Source: Chryseobacterium sp. SORGH_AS_0447
GTDB lineage: Bacteria; Bacteroidota; Bacteroidia; Flavobacteriales; Weeksellaceae
Assembly: GCF_030818695.1 (NCBI RefSeq)
Contig: NZ_JAUTAR010000001.1
Span: 2,722,501 to 2,786,500 of the forward strand
Length of the DNA: 64,000 nt
Reading direction: 5' to 3'
The notes under the pieces are model-generated. The model did no database searches and had not been told where the DNA came from. It was given only the letters and a program-made list of their open reading frames with translations. The position numbers were made by a program, and so were the translations under genes. Positions within the stretch are counted from its first letter, which is position 1. Each line of letters begins with the position of its first letter. Of this stretch, positions 34,449-44,295 are shown one piece after another.

Positions 34449-35315
34449 TTAATTATAAAGGGTTCCGGCGTTCAGGATCGGAGTGGCTGCTTTTTCGCCA
34501 CATAATACAACCATCAAATTGCTTACCATCGCTGCTTTCCTTTCATCGTCCAGTTCTACGATATTATCTTCCGAAAGTTTCTTTAAAGCTAAATCCACCA
34601 TTCCGACGGCACCTTCTACGATTTTGGTTCTGGCGGCCACAATGGCTGTCGCCTGCTGTCTCTGGAGCATTGCGCCGGCAATTTCCGAAGCGTAGGCCAA
34701 ATGGGTGATTCTGGCCTCCTGGATAACGATTCCCGCCGGTGCCAGTCTTTCTGACAATTCCCCTTCCAGGATTTTATTTACCTGGTCACCCCCGTCTCTC
34801 AGGGTAATATCTGCATGCTCATCTTCCAGGTTATCATAAGGAAAACTTACCGCCAGGTGTCGTACTGCTGCTTCGCTCTGCATTCTTACATAATCCATAT
34901 AGCGTTCGACTTCATAAGCTGCTTTGTAGGTATCTCCCACTTTCCAGACAATAACGGCTGCAATTTCGATCGGGTTCCCCATTTTGTCATTTACCTTTAA
35001 GGTCTGCCCCTGAAGGTTTTCGGAACGAAGGCTGATGCGCTGCGATGAATACAGGGGATTGATGAAAAACAGTCCGTTTTCTTTTACCGTACCCACATAT
35101 TTTCCAAAGAAGTTTAAGACCCGCGAATGGTTCGGCTGGATAATCATTAATCCTTTCAGAAAAAAACAGAACAGGATAAATGCTAAAAAAGCAATTACCA
35201 TAAAAGTAATGCTGTTGTCTACGCCAATGGCGAAGAAATAAATTGATGCAATAAAAAGTCCCAGACAGATCACCAAAGTAAGGTATCCGGACATCGGTTT
35301 TAAGATTTTTTCCAT
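34449..35315 (-). CDS. SPFH/band 7 domain membrane protein
   Basis: The 288-residue protein has two N-terminal membrane helices (about 10-30 and 37-56) and then an SPFH domain (MIIQPNHSRVLNFFGKYVGT onward). A helical C-terminal region has LQRQQATAIVAARTKIVEGA. Stomatin-like proteins oligomerise in membranes and scaffold microdomains. No NfeD-type partner is adjacent. Confidence 0.85.
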   Translation of the reverse strand: MEKILKPMSGYLTLVICLGLFIASIYFFAIGVDNSITFMVIAFLAFILFCFFLKGLMIIQPNHSRVLNFFGKYVGTVKENGLFFINPLYSSQRISLRSENLQGQTLKVNDKMGNPIEIAAVIVWKVGDTYKAAYEVERYMDYVRMQSEAAVRHLAVSFPYDNLEDEHADITLRDGGDQVNKILEGELSERLAPAGIVIQEARITHLAYASEIAGAMLQRQQATAIVAARTKIVEGAVGMVDLALKKLSEDNIVELDDERKAAMVSNLMVVLCGEKAATPILNAGTLYN

Positions 35316-35503
35316 AACAGTGAATTTTAATTTGATATTATTTTAATATCATAAAGATATACCTAATTTTTGAATACCGAATATGAATTTTAAATTTTAG
35401 TCAAATATTAATCTTATTAATGACTTATTATCAAATCATGGTAAACCTATTAAAAAGTATATAGTTTCTCGACTTGACTCTCTAAATCCACTAACCATTT
35501 ATA

Positions 35504-35534
35504 TAAAAAAATCCCGAAAGTAAGTTTCGGGATT
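35504..35534 (-). terminator. intrinsic terminator of ccsBA
   Basis: AATCCCGAAA and TTTCGGGATT form a 10-bp stem around a short loop, with an A run on the plus side (U run on the minus transcript). It lies just past the ccsBA stop codon. Confidence 0.8.
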
Positions 35535-35553
35535 TTGTTGATCATATCAGATC

Positions 35554-38500
35554 TTATTTTTTAGTTAAAATTCTAAACTTTATGTAAGAGGCGATGGCCA
35601 GTGCCAGCATCGTTCCAAGTCCGATGTATACCCAAGCCGGAACCGGAACCGGATCTCCTGCCGCATAAGAGTGAAGACCGCTGAGGTAATAGTTTACCCC
35701 GAAATAGGTCATAACCATCGAACAGAAAGCAAACATCGTTGCTACATGGAATGCCCATCTGCTTCTTAATCCCGGAACCAATCTCATATGCAGTACAAAA
35801 GCGTACACCATGATGGAAATGAAAGCCCAGGTTTCCTTAGGGTCCCAGCTCCAGTATCTTCCCCAGGATTCATTTGCCCAGATCCCACCTAAGAAGTTTC
35901 CTACAGTTAAAGCAAATAAGCCAATGGTGAGAGACATTTCCGAAACAATCGCCAGTTCCTTCAGTGTCGTATCATGATGGATTCTATAGGTTTCTTTTTG
36001 CGAAATAATGTAGAATATTAAGCTGATAACGGCGATAATCATGGATAAGGCAAAAAAGCCATAACTTGAAGTGATAATTGCTACGTGAACAATTAGCCAG
36101 TAGGATTTCAGTACAGGAACCAGCGGTGTAATCTGCGGGTCAAGTGCTGAACCTCCGTGGGCAAATCCCATCATAATAACCGCTACCATAAATCCGGCGG
36201 CCGGAATTAATGCGTTGGAATTTCTGTACAGTAAAAGACCGGCCGTAATCCCCACCCATGAAATGAAGATAATGGCTTCATACCCGTTACTCCAAGGAGC
36301 GTGACCTGAAATGTACCATCTGGCAACCAAGCCCAGGAAATGGAAGGCATAGCCCACAATTCCTAAAATAATAATTGCTTTGATGGTTTTATTTAAAATT
36401 TTATTCGGTTTGAATAATTCCACAAAACCTAAAATCAGTAATAATCCACCGATTAACGTGTAGAAGATTAAAAGCTTGAAGTTGATGTTCACTTTGTTCA
36501 TGAAAACTTCAAGATCAACTTTCGATTTTGCAGGCACTACCGCTTTACCCCATTTCTGCTGGTAGTCGGAAAGCTTTGCCAGCTCTGCATCGGCTTTGCT
36601 CCAGTTTCCGGTCTGCTGCGCCTGTAATACTTCGGCAAAATAAGGCCCCATTACTTTCTGGGATTCCATATCCGGCTCCATCTTCTGATCGAGCCATGAA
36701 TGCCAGGTGTGGTTCGCATCATTCTTTACCGGAACAATTCTCATAAACTGGCCGCTGAAAAACTCATTAAAGATCTGTACCCTTTCATTTACGGCAATTA
36801 CTTCCTTGTCATAATTGGTCTGCTCAGCAGGTTTTTTACGGAATGCCGTGTTGTAATCATTCTCAAGGATGTATCTTAAATTTCCATTAGCATCTGCCGG
36901 GAAAAGGTTCATCAGAGAAGTGTATCCTTCATCATCCGCCTTTGTTTTATTTTTTAATTCGTCACCGCCTTTTGTTCCTACTTTAATCATCGGAACCATC
37001 GTCCAGCTCGGTGTATCCGTATTTACGGAAAGGAACCATTGGTTGGCCGTTAATGATTTTCCGTCTGTTCCTTTAAATTCATCTTTTTTGTACAGTTTTC
37101 TTAAAACATCCAGTGCTTCGGTATTGATCGGAACGATACGTCCTTCAAAATTCTGAACCAAAAGATAGCCGAATTTATCGGCGTGCTCCGCACTGATTTT
37201 ATTTCTTGCAATGATTTCGTCGGCAGAAATGGTTCTCATTTTGGCCATCGGTACGGCCAGGGAATTCTGCTGCGAAGGTTGGGCCTGTGCCGATTCCGGA
37301 GTATGGTTATGATTCTCTCCCTCTACATGGATATGTTCCCGGCTTCCGTCGGTTGTTCCGTGGGTTTCAATCTTCTGGGCGTTCAGTCCGAAGCTTAACA
37401 GCAATAAAAGTACAGTTGCCGCCTTCTTTTTGTTTACGTCTTTGAGGATTTTATTCAGCTTCCAGAAATGGGTCCCTTTCCAGAAGAACATGAAGAACAT
37501 TCCGCCAAATAAGAATGTATAACCAATGTAGGAAATCAGTGTTCCCCAAAAATCGTGGTTTACGGAAAGTACAGTCCCCATTCTGTCCGGATCGAAACTC
37601 GACTGGAAAAAACGGTAGCCTTTATGGTTCAGTACGTGGTTCATATAAATTTTAAAAGGCGTCTGCTTGCCTTCATCAATAATTTTAATGTGGCTTTCAT
37701 AAGCACTTGGGGAGGAACTTCCCGGATACGTTTCCATCACAAAATCCTCCAGTTTCAACGAGAAAGGAGTGTTGTAAACCTTAGGCCCAAAACCGACCAT
37801 GATGTTGAGTCCATCCATGGTTACCTGCTTGTAAGCATTCGGGTTTCCTTTTTCTACGGAAAGGTCTACCACCTGTTTTGTTTTAGGTCCCTGAAGCTCT
37901 ACTGTCAGCATATCGGGAACGTTCTGATCTTTCTTACGGTCTCCTTCAATGGATATTAATTTCCCTTTTCGTAAACCTTCGGGAACTACTAATTTTAATT
38001 CATTGATTGAATATAAACTTCTCAAGGCCAACGGCTGGAACTCATCTTTTTTAGTCGTCCCTGTCGCCTGGGTAGCCATGGTCATGTAGTTAGCATCTAC
38101 CGGAGTTTTGATGAACAGTTTCCCGTTATCATTTCTAAATTCCACAGCACCATCGATGGCTCTGTTAAAGGTTACCAAAGTACCGTTGATGGATTTTGTT
38201 TCACCCGGCTTGATGAAAATATTCTGCCTGCCCGTCTGCCCGGTAGATACGAGATGAAGATATTCCGCCCCATTCGGATCTGCCACGAGGCTATCCTTTT
38301 TTCGCTGTACATATTCTTTGGCAACCACTTTTACCTGCTTTCCGTGGAAATCGTAAGTCGCTTCGAGATCTTTGTGCAGCGGGGACATCAAATAAGGAAT
38401 ATCCTGGTAATTCAGAACGTCTCCTTTTTCTTCGATCTGTATTTTAAGGAAGTTTTTATCGGTAACGATTTCATTGGAAGTTTCCCCTTCCCTGATGTGC

Positions 38501-38811
38501 ATCATCCCTTCAAAACTGATGTACCGGGTAATAGCACCGCCGATAAAAATTAATACAAATGCCAGGTGGAAGACCAATACCGGCCATTTTTCTCTTTTCC
38601 ACAAGCGGTATCTTCCGATATTGCCGATAAAGTTGAGAATAAGAAGGAGCATGATTAATTCAAACCACCATGCTTCGTAGATTAATGCTTTTGCTGTGGG
38701 GGTTCCGTAATCGTTTTCTAAAAACGTTGCATAGGCCATCGCGAATGCATACCCCAATAACAACACAGCCATTGTTCTGGTTGAGATCAAAATATCCTGG
38801 ATCTTCTTCAT
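35554..38811 (-). CDS. ccsA: cytochrome c biogenesis protein, fused ResB-CcsA type
   Basis: The start at 38811 (MKKIQDILISTRTMAV) gives 1085 residues; the frame opens at 38883 but the extra segment overlaps a -7 element. The N-terminal half is ResB-like, with membrane helices near residues 15-110 and a large periplasmic domain. The C-terminal third is CcsA, with the haem-handling motif in WGRYWSWDPKETW (near 980) and conserved His residues. Fused CcsBA delivers haem and joins it to apocytochrome c in system II. It stands alone here. A His/Glu-rich patch (HVEGENHNHTPE) lies in the middle. Confidence 0.93.
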   Translation of the reverse strand: MKKIQDILISTRTMAVLLLGYAFAMAYATFLENDYGTPTAKALIYEAWWFELIMLLLILNFIGNIGRYRLWKREKWPVLVFHLAFVLIFIGGAITRYISFEGMMHIREGETSNEIVTDKNFLKIQIEEKGDVLNYQDIPYLMSPLHKDLEATYDFHGKQVKVVAKEYVQRKKDSLVADPNGAEYLHLVSTGQTGRQNIFIKPGETKSINGTLVTFNRAIDGAVEFRNDNGKLFIKTPVDANYMTMATQATGTTKKDEFQPLALRSLYSINELKLVVPEGLRKGKLISIEGDRKKDQNVPDMLTVELQGPKTKQVVDLSVEKGNPNAYKQVTMDGLNIMVGFGPKVYNTPFSLKLEDFVMETYPGSSSPSAYESHIKIIDEGKQTPFKIYMNHVLNHKGYRFFQSSFDPDRMGTVLSVNHDFWGTLISYIGYTFLFGGMFFMFFWKGTHFWKLNKILKDVNKKKAATVLLLLLSFGLNAQKIETHGTTDGSREHIHVEGENHNHTPESAQAQPSQQNSLAVPMAKMRTISADEIIARNKISAEHADKFGYLLVQNFEGRIVPINTEALDVLRKLYKKDEFKGTDGKSLTANQWFLSVNTDTPSWTMVPMIKVGTKGGDELKNKTKADDEGYTSLMNLFPADANGNLRYILENDYNTAFRKKPAEQTNYDKEVIAVNERVQIFNEFFSGQFMRIVPVKNDANHTWHSWLDQKMEPDMESQKVMGPYFAEVLQAQQTGNWSKADAELAKLSDYQQKWGKAVVPAKSKVDLEVFMNKVNINFKLLIFYTLIGGLLLILGFVELFKPNKILNKTIKAIIILGIVGYAFHFLGLVARWYISGHAPWSNGYEAIIFISWVGITAGLLLYRNSNALIPAAGFMVAVIMMGFAHGGSALDPQITPLVPVLKSYWLIVHVAIITSSYGFFALSMIIAVISLIFYIISQKETYRIHHDTTLKELAIVSEMSLTIGLFALTVGNFLGGIWANESWGRYWSWDPKETWAFISIMVYAFVLHMRLVPGLRSRWAFHVATMFAFCSMVMTYFGVNYYLSGLHSYAAGDPVPVPAWVYIGLGTMLALAIASYIKFRILTKK

Positions 38812-38829
38812 ATGTATATACTTGACATG

Positions 38830-38837
38830 CAAAAATA
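38830..38837 (-). promoter_or_regulatory. -7 element upstream of ccsBA
   Basis: The minus-strand TATTTTTG matches TAnnTTTG exactly, about 18 bases before the start codon. No -33 TTTG is at normal distance. Confidence 0.45.
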
Positions 38838-39141
38838 AGCATGATAAACTATAAAGCCGTGAAAAAAAGCTGTTTTTTATCACTTTGGAGACCCGAATCG
38901 TTATTTTGAATCATTCTTAATAATTCAGATTTTATTGAAGAAAAACCAACAGAAAATAAACTGAAAAAATTGTTCTTTTTTATTTGGGGAAAAATTTAAT
39001 CCGCTATTTTGTCTTTATTCATTTTATTTTAAATATTTTTAATGATCAGAAAAGCAAAACCGGACAAAAATCTCTTTTTCACACCAGGAAAAATTAAATT
39101 TCTTTTCGCAAAAAAGCATATTATTTAATGTTGAAAAATAT

Positions 39142-39149
39142 TAAATTTG
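39142..39149 (+). promoter_or_regulatory. -7 element upstream of ftsK
   Basis: TAAATTTG matches TAnnTTTG, 12 bases before the ATG at 39162. It overlaps the in-frame TTG at 39147, which is therefore not the start. The 5' untranslated region would be only a few bases. Confidence 0.5.
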
Positions 39150-39161
39150 CCAATTGACATT

Positions 39162-41735
39162 ATGAATAAAAACACACAAAACAAATCGACGGAATCGCCT
39201 GATAAGGGCAAATTTTTATCAAAGCCACGGGTATTTTTCGGGCTTACGTTTATCCTTTTTTCCATCGTGCTCACTTTTTCATTCGTCTCGTACCTGATGA
39301 ACTGGAAGGCAGACCAAAGCCAGGCGGGAACCATGCTGGACAAGAGTATCAAATCGTCTAACCTTTTTGGAAAACTAGGCGACTGGCTCGGGAATATTTT
39401 TATTTTTGAAAGCATCGGGGTTGCCTCATTCATCATAGCCTTTTTATTTTTGGTTTTCGGGATGGTCATCCTGAAGAAGAAAATGTTTAAGCCTTGGAAA
39501 ACGGTTGGCCATTCCCTGTTTTTTATCTGCTGGCTGCCGATCTTGTTCGGAGCGATCACTAAAGGACAAGGGGTTCTGAGCGGGGTTTATGGTTACCAGA
39601 TCATGGATTCCCTGAATGCAATTATTGGATCGGTAGGTCTCTGGCTGGTGCTGGTATCCAGTATTGCGCTGTATTTTATTCTGGAATTCAACCTTCGTCC
39701 AAGCTCCATTAAATCAAAGCTGAATGACATTAACGAAAGCACCATCGGAAAAGTGAAATCGATGATGCCGAGCTCCGATGAAAATTTTGAAGCGGATGAA
39801 GAACTGATCGAAGAACTCGAGGCACATAAGGAAGAAACTCCTGAAAAGATTAAAGTGACCGAAGTTGTAGAAAAACCCGCAGCCAAAACGAAAGTGCCGG
39901 AACCGGTAAGTATTCCGAAAGGATTTCCGGAAGTGCCGGTTTCTGCCGATCTGGATCCGATCATCACGCCAAACAACACCTCTTTTGAGGAAGAAAATAA
40001 AACGGATTTTTCACAATCCTTCAATCTGCCCCTGGACACAAAACCAAAGGTTCCAACTTCAACTCCTGAGCAGGCTTTTGATATGAGCTTTTCAAAGCCT
40101 GTAACCCCTCCAGCAACTACTGTTGCGCCAAAACAAGATATTAAGTTCAATGTCGAAGTAGCACCGGTTATCGATATTCTGGATGATGCAGACATCAAAT
40201 CCCAGGAATTGGTCGACAAACATGGTTTGTATGACCATAAGCTGGATCTGGCGAAATTCCAGATGCCGCCGGTTGATCTTCTGAAAGATTACGGCAATGA
40301 AGAGATTTCTATTAATAAAGAAGAATTAGAAGAGAATAAAAATAAAATCGTAGGGCTGCTGAAAAATTTTAACGTCGGTATTTCTGAGATCAAAGCGACG
40401 ATCGGCCCTACGGTAACCTTATACGAAATTGTTCCGGAGGCAGGGATCAGAGTGGCAGCCATTAAAAAGCTTCAGGATGATATTGCACTTAACCTTTCAG
40501 CGTTAGGAATCCGTATTATCGCACCGATGCCTGGAAAAGGAACGATCGGGATTGAAGTACCGAGGAAAAATCCTACGATGGTATCTATGCGTTCGGTTAT
40601 TGCTTCACAGAAATTCCAGAATACCGACATGGACCTTCCGGTTGTTTTCGGAAAGACGATTTCCAATGAAATTTTCATGGCCGATTTATCGAAAATGCCT
40701 CACTTACTGATGGCAGGTGCTACAGGACAGGGTAAATCAGTAGGTATTAATGCGATTTTAACTTCCCTGCTTTACAAAAAACACCCGAGCGAACTGAAAT
40801 TCGTGATGGTGGATCCTAAAAAAGTAGAGCTTTCTTTATATTCGAAAATCGAGAGACATTATCTGGCTAAATTGCCTGATGCAGAAGAAGCGATCATCAC
40901 CGACACCAACAAAGTGATCAACACCCTGAATTCTCTTTGTATTGAAATGGATACGAGATACGACCTTCTTAAAAATGCTTTCTGTAAAAATTTAAAGGAA
41001 TACAATAAGAAATTCACCGAACGTAAGCTGAATCCTGAAAACGGGCACCGCTATCTTCCTTACATTGTTTTGGTGGTAGACGAATTTGCAGACCTTATCA
41101 TGACTGCTGGAAAAGAAGTTGAATTACCGATTGCCCGATTGGCTCAGCTTGCCCGAGCGGTAGGAATTCACCTGATTGTTGCTACCCAGAGGCCGTCTGT
41201 AAACGTTATCACAGGGATGATCAAAGCGAACTTCCCGGCAAGAGCAGCTTTCAGGGTGATCTCCAGCGTAGATTCAAGAACGATCCTGGATTCTCCGGGT
41301 GCGGATCAGCTGATCGGTAAAGGAGATATGCTTTATTTTAACGGAAATGAAATTTTAAGGCTCCAGTGTGCTTTTGTCGATACGCCTGAAGTGGAAAGAC
41401 TTGCAGAATTTATCGGTGAGCAGAAAGGTTATGCTTCGGCATTCATCCTTCCGGAATATGTTTCTGAAGATTCCACAAGTACAGTGGGTGCCTTTGATCC
41501 TAATGAAAAAGATGCCTTGTTTGAAGAGGCGGCAAGAATTATCGTTTCCACGCAGCAGGGTTCTACTTCCATGCTTCAGCGACAATTGAAACTGGGGTAC
41601 AACAGAGCCGGAAGAATCATGGATCAGCTGGAAGCAAGCGGCATTGTGGGGGGCTTCAACGGAGCTAAAGCGAGAGAGGTTCTCATCAGCGACCTGCATT
41701 CTTTGGAACAGTTTTTGGAAGATCTGCGCAGTTAA
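39162..41735 (+). CDS. ftsK: DNA translocase FtsK/SpoIIIE
   Basis: The 857-residue protein starts MNKNTQNKSTESPDKGK. Four membrane helices span about 30-180, followed by an acidic/Pro-rich linker to about 380. The motor domain has Walker A in AGATGQGKSVG (near 520) and Walker B in LVVDEFADLI (near 640). The C-terminal gamma winged helix (LKLGYNRAGRIMDQLEASGI) reads polar chromosome motifs. FtsK couples septation with chromosome dimer resolution. It is followed by a LolA-like gene and an LptF/G gene, an order common in flavobacteria. Confidence 0.96.
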   Translation: MNKNTQNKSTESPDKGKFLSKPRVFFGLTFILFSIVLTFSFVSYLMNWKADQSQAGTMLDKSIKSSNLFGKLGDWLGNIFIFESIGVASFIIAFLFLVFGMVILKKKMFKPWKTVGHSLFFICWLPILFGAITKGQGVLSGVYGYQIMDSLNAIIGSVGLWLVLVSSIALYFILEFNLRPSSIKSKLNDINESTIGKVKSMMPSSDENFEADEELIEELEAHKEETPEKIKVTEVVEKPAAKTKVPEPVSIPKGFPEVPVSADLDPIITPNNTSFEEENKTDFSQSFNLPLDTKPKVPTSTPEQAFDMSFSKPVTPPATTVAPKQDIKFNVEVAPVIDILDDADIKSQELVDKHGLYDHKLDLAKFQMPPVDLLKDYGNEEISINKEELEENKNKIVGLLKNFNVGISEIKATIGPTVTLYEIVPEAGIRVAAIKKLQDDIALNLSALGIRIIAPMPGKGTIGIEVPRKNPTMVSMRSVIASQKFQNTDMDLPVVFGKTISNEIFMADLSKMPHLLMAGATGQGKSVGINAILTSLLYKKHPSELKFVMVDPKKVELSLYSKIERHYLAKLPDAEEAIITDTNKVINTLNSLCIEMDTRYDLLKNAFCKNLKEYNKKFTERKLNPENGHRYLPYIVLVVDEFADLIMTAGKEVELPIARLAQLARAVGIHLIVATQRPSVNVITGMIKANFPARAAFRVISSVDSRTILDSPGADQLIGKGDMLYFNGNEILRLQCAFVDTPEVERLAEFIGEQKGYASAFILPEYVSEDSTSTVGAFDPNEKDALFEEAARIIVSTQQGSTSMLQRQLKLGYNRAGRIMDQLEASGIVGGFNGAKAREVLISDLHSLEQFLEDLRS

Positions 41736-41802
41736 AAGAAAAACCTAAGGTTTAACTTTTACCGTAAATGAAAGTCTAAAATGTAAGTAAGATTTAAATA
41801 AC

Positions 41803-42450
41803 ATGAAAAACATTATTTCAAAAGTTGTCATCAGCAGTCTGGTAATTGGAGCAATGGGATTTACAAATGCCCAGAAGATTGATGCGAAGGCAAAGAAAAT
41901 ACTCGACGATATTACAGCCAACTATAAGTCAAAGAAGAATACGTATTTCAAATTCTCATTCGGCAGCGGTACCAATGGAAAGGTAGATAAAACAGAACCG
42001 GGAATTTATTACGCAGCAGGCAATAAATACAAACTAAAGATCATGGAAACAGAACAGATCTTCGACGGAAATAAAATCTATAACATCAATACGGAAGATA
42101 TGGAAGTTACCGTTGCCAAACCAAATGGCAGCAGTTCTATGTTCTCCCCTATCAACTATCTGACGTCATACAGAAATGATTATAATGTAACCTACGAGGG
42201 TAAGAAAAACGTAAACGGCACAAATGCGGATTTCATCAAATTAACTCCTGTAAAATCCAATGGAATACAATCGGTTTATCTTTTTGTAGATGCTGCAAAG
42301 AAACAGATGATCAAGCTAGAGCAGCATGGGAACAACAAAGATCTGGCGGTGATCGCTATTACCCAGTATAAAGAAAACCAGACCTTAGATCCGGGAATGT
42401 TCGTGTTCGACAAGAACAAATACAAAAATTATCTGGTTACGGAACTTTAA
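41803..42450 (+). CDS. LolA-like outer-membrane lipoprotein carrier
   Basis: The 215 residues begin with a signal peptide (VISSLVIGAMGFTNAQ). A LolA/LolB-like half-barrel follows: AKKILDDITANYKSKK, then repeated amphipathic strands such as PGIYYAAGNKYKLKI and MEVTVAKPNG. Such proteins ferry lipoproteins through the periplasm. Its place between ftsK and the lipopolysaccharide permease gene supports an envelope role. A terminator follows, so it ends the ftsK transcript. Confidence 0.8.
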   Translation: MKNIISKVVISSLVIGAMGFTNAQKIDAKAKKILDDITANYKSKKNTYFKFSFGSGTNGKVDKTEPGIYYAAGNKYKLKIMETEQIFDGNKIYNINTEDMEVTVAKPNGSSSMFSPINYLTSYRNDYNVTYEGKKNVNGTNADFIKLTPVKSNGIQSVYLFVDAAKKQMIKLEQHGNNKDLAVIAITQYKENQTLDPGMFVFDKNKYKNYLVTEL

Positions 42451-42484
42451 TCTACCGTATTATAAAAATTTCATAAAATATAAG

Positions 42485-42512
42485 AGCTGCAAAGGAAACT
42501 TTGCGGCTTTTT
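42485..42512 (+). terminator. intrinsic terminator after the LolA-like gene
   Basis: AGCTGCAAAG (42485-42494) pairs with CTTTGCGGCT (42499-42508) across GAAA, with one G-T pair, followed by five T residues. It ends only 16 bases before the next start codon. Confidence 0.82.
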
Positions 42513-42515
42513 GAT

Positions 42516-42523
42516 TAATTTTG
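42516..42523 (+). promoter_or_regulatory. -7 element abutting the lptF/G start codon
   Basis: TAATTTTG matches TAnnTTTG and ends 4 bases before the ATG at 42528. A transcript from it would have practically no leader. Confidence 0.5.
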
Positions 42524-42527
42524 GCGC

Positions 42528-43988
42528 ATGTTAAAAATACTAGACCGCTATATCATTAAGACCTTCTTCGGACCGTTTTTCTTTATATTCAGCGTATTGT
42601 TTTTTATCTTCATCGTAAACATTATCTGGATCCAGCTCGGGCAGTTTATGGGTAAAGGATTAAGCTACTGGCAGATTATGAAGTTGCTTTTCTACTTGGG
42701 AGTAAGCGTTATCAGTATGGTACTGCCGCTGACGATCCTGTTGGCCAGTATTATGTCTTTCGGTGAATTTGGGGAACGGTACGAACTTGCCGCCATGAAA
42801 GCGGCGGGAATATCTCTTACCCGGGTGATGATGCCCCTGTTGGGAGTAACGGTCGTCATGTCCATTATCCTCTACTTTTTCTCAAACAATATCATTCCCG
42901 ATTTTCAGCGAAAAGCGAAAAATATGCTTTTCAATATCGCTCAGACAAAACCCGCCCTGAATTTTACACCAGGACAGTTTATCGATCAGATCCCAGAAAA
43001 CATGGTCAAATTTGACAAGATCACGGGGAAGAATGATGAAAATATTGAAGGGGTATTTGTTCATAAAAAAGCAAGTTCTTATGATAATCAAAGAACAATT
43101 ATTGCAGAAAAAGGAAAATTTGTACAGGCTACTAATAGCAATTATTTGAAACTTATTCTTTATAAAGGATACGTGTACGAGGATAATTTTGCGGGAAGAG
43201 GTGAAAACATTCGTTTAAGGCAACCAGATCAAGCTATCAAATTTGATTCTTTAACCTTGCATTTTGATGTAAGTGACTTAATAAATAAAGCGATTGAAGA
43301 AGAAAAAATCACAGATGACTACCGTTTTCAGACCTTTGCAGAACTCAATAAAACCGTGGACAAAGCAAAAACCGATAACGACCGCTTTTTTACAAACGTT
43401 AATAATGACGTTCTGAACCAGACCAATTCGGTAATTAGCTATATGGATTCTAAACAGAACCGGGCCAAAGCGAAGCCGAAGCAGATGATTAAATTGGATA
43501 CGGTAAAGAGTGCGAAAAAGCTTGAAATTATAAAAAATGCCTACGACCGACTGGAAAGCCTGAAAAGCACCCTGGAGGCAAAGAATAATGAGCTTGAGCC
43601 GGGAATAAAATATTATAACAAAGTGGTTATCTACCAACAGCGAATTGTTACCTACTCTTTTACCTGCATCATCTTCTTTTTGATTGGGTCTAGTTTAGGT
43701 TCTATCATCCGAAAAGGGGGAATGGGACTTCCTGTTATTATTGCCATTGTTATTTTTATTATATTCTACATCATCAATGTAGGATTTGAAAATATGGCGT
43801 GGTCCGGAAAAATCAATCCTTATTTTGCAGCGTGGGTTCCGAATATTGTCCTGTTCCCATTCGGAGTTTGGATGACTTATAAAGCCTTAACCGACTCGCA
43901 ACTGTTTGATGCGGAAAAATACAAAGCTGCTTTCAAACCAATAGTGAAGCTTTTCGTGAAGAAAGAAGAACATAAACGCTATCAATAA
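42528..43988 (+). CDS. LptF/LptG-family lipopolysaccharide export permease (YjgP/YjgQ)
   Basis: The 486 residues start MLKILDRYIIKTF, the family's usual beginning. Three membrane helices cover about 12-125 and three more lie at the end (about 375-460), around a periplasmic beta-jellyroll. The cytoplasmic coupling segment ELAAMKAAGISL is conserved. These permeases pull lipopolysaccharide from the inner membrane with LptB. A long charged helix (about 240-360) enlarges the periplasmic part relative to E. coli LptF; bacteroidetes homologues share this. Confidence 0.92.
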   Translation: MLKILDRYIIKTFFGPFFFIFSVLFFIFIVNIIWIQLGQFMGKGLSYWQIMKLLFYLGVSVISMVLPLTILLASIMSFGEFGERYELAAMKAAGISLTRVMMPLLGVTVVMSIILYFFSNNIIPDFQRKAKNMLFNIAQTKPALNFTPGQFIDQIPENMVKFDKITGKNDENIEGVFVHKKASSYDNQRTIIAEKGKFVQATNSNYLKLILYKGYVYEDNFAGRGENIRLRQPDQAIKFDSLTLHFDVSDLINKAIEEEKITDDYRFQTFAELNKTVDKAKTDNDRFFTNVNNDVLNQTNSVISYMDSKQNRAKAKPKQMIKLDTVKSAKKLEIIKNAYDRLESLKSTLEAKNNELEPGIKYYNKVVIYQQRIVTYSFTCIIFFLIGSSLGSIIRKGGMGLPVIIAIVIFIIFYIINVGFENMAWSGKINPYFAAWVPNIVLFPFGVWMTYKALTDSQLFDAEKYKAAFKPIVKLFVKKEEHKRYQ

Positions 43989-44000
43989 TTTTAATGTGCA

Positions 44001-44046
44001 ATTAAATGAAGCAGGTGTCCTTATCAGGACACCTGCTTCATTTAAT
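44001..44046. terminator. strong bidirectional terminator
   Basis: A perfect 20-bp stem (44001-44020 with 44027-44046) closes a 6-nt loop. It ends the lptF/G transcript and also contains the stop codon (44042-44044) of the convergent double-glycine peptide gene. Confidence 0.9.
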
Positions 44047-44263
44047 AGTCATTACAATGAGAAACTCCTCCATTAGAGGTTATATGAACATTACCTTGCC
44101 CCGTCTCACAATAGTATGGTCCGCTTCCAAAAAATTGAGGAGCTCTGCAAGTTCCAGTACGTGTTTCCCATGATCCATCAGCCTGTTGAATTGCCACAGA
44201 ACATGCCCGGCCTCCAGCAACGTTTTTTAATTGTTCTCTTGAAAGTTTTTTAAAATTTTTCAT
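44042..44263 (-). CDS. double-glycine-leader bacteriocin-like peptide, four cysteines
   Basis: The 73-residue precursor begins MKNFKKLSREQLKNVAGG, the leader type (LSREQL...GG) used by the bacteroidetes family of bacteriocin-like or RiPP-like peptides cut by C39-type peptidases. The predicted 55-residue core is Gly-, Ser- and Asn-rich, with Cys at residues 21, 39, 52 and 70. No maturase, C39 transporter or immunity gene is adjacent, so export must use genes elsewhere. A perfect -7 element precedes it and the surroundings are extremely AT-rich. Function is inferred only from the leader. Confidence 0.75.
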   Translation of the reverse strand: MKNFKKLSREQLKNVAGGRACSVAIQQADGSWETRTGTCRAPQFFGSGPYYCETGQGNVHITSNGGVSHCNDY

Positions 44264-44295
44264 AATAATTAATACTTTTATTTAATTAATTAGAT

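Larger units (their letters stand above)
38812..39161. other. divergent intergenic region between ccsBA and ftsK
   Basis: The 350 AT-rich bases hold no gene. TAnnTTTG elements face outward at each end (38830-38837 minus, 39142-39149 plus). Nothing else was recognised in the middle. Confidence 0.5.

Noticed and set aside
39593..40219. 208-codon open frame antisense to the ftsK linker
   Set aside because: Ser/Thr-rich, low-complexity translation opposite the acidic linker of FtsK; no start context or homology.
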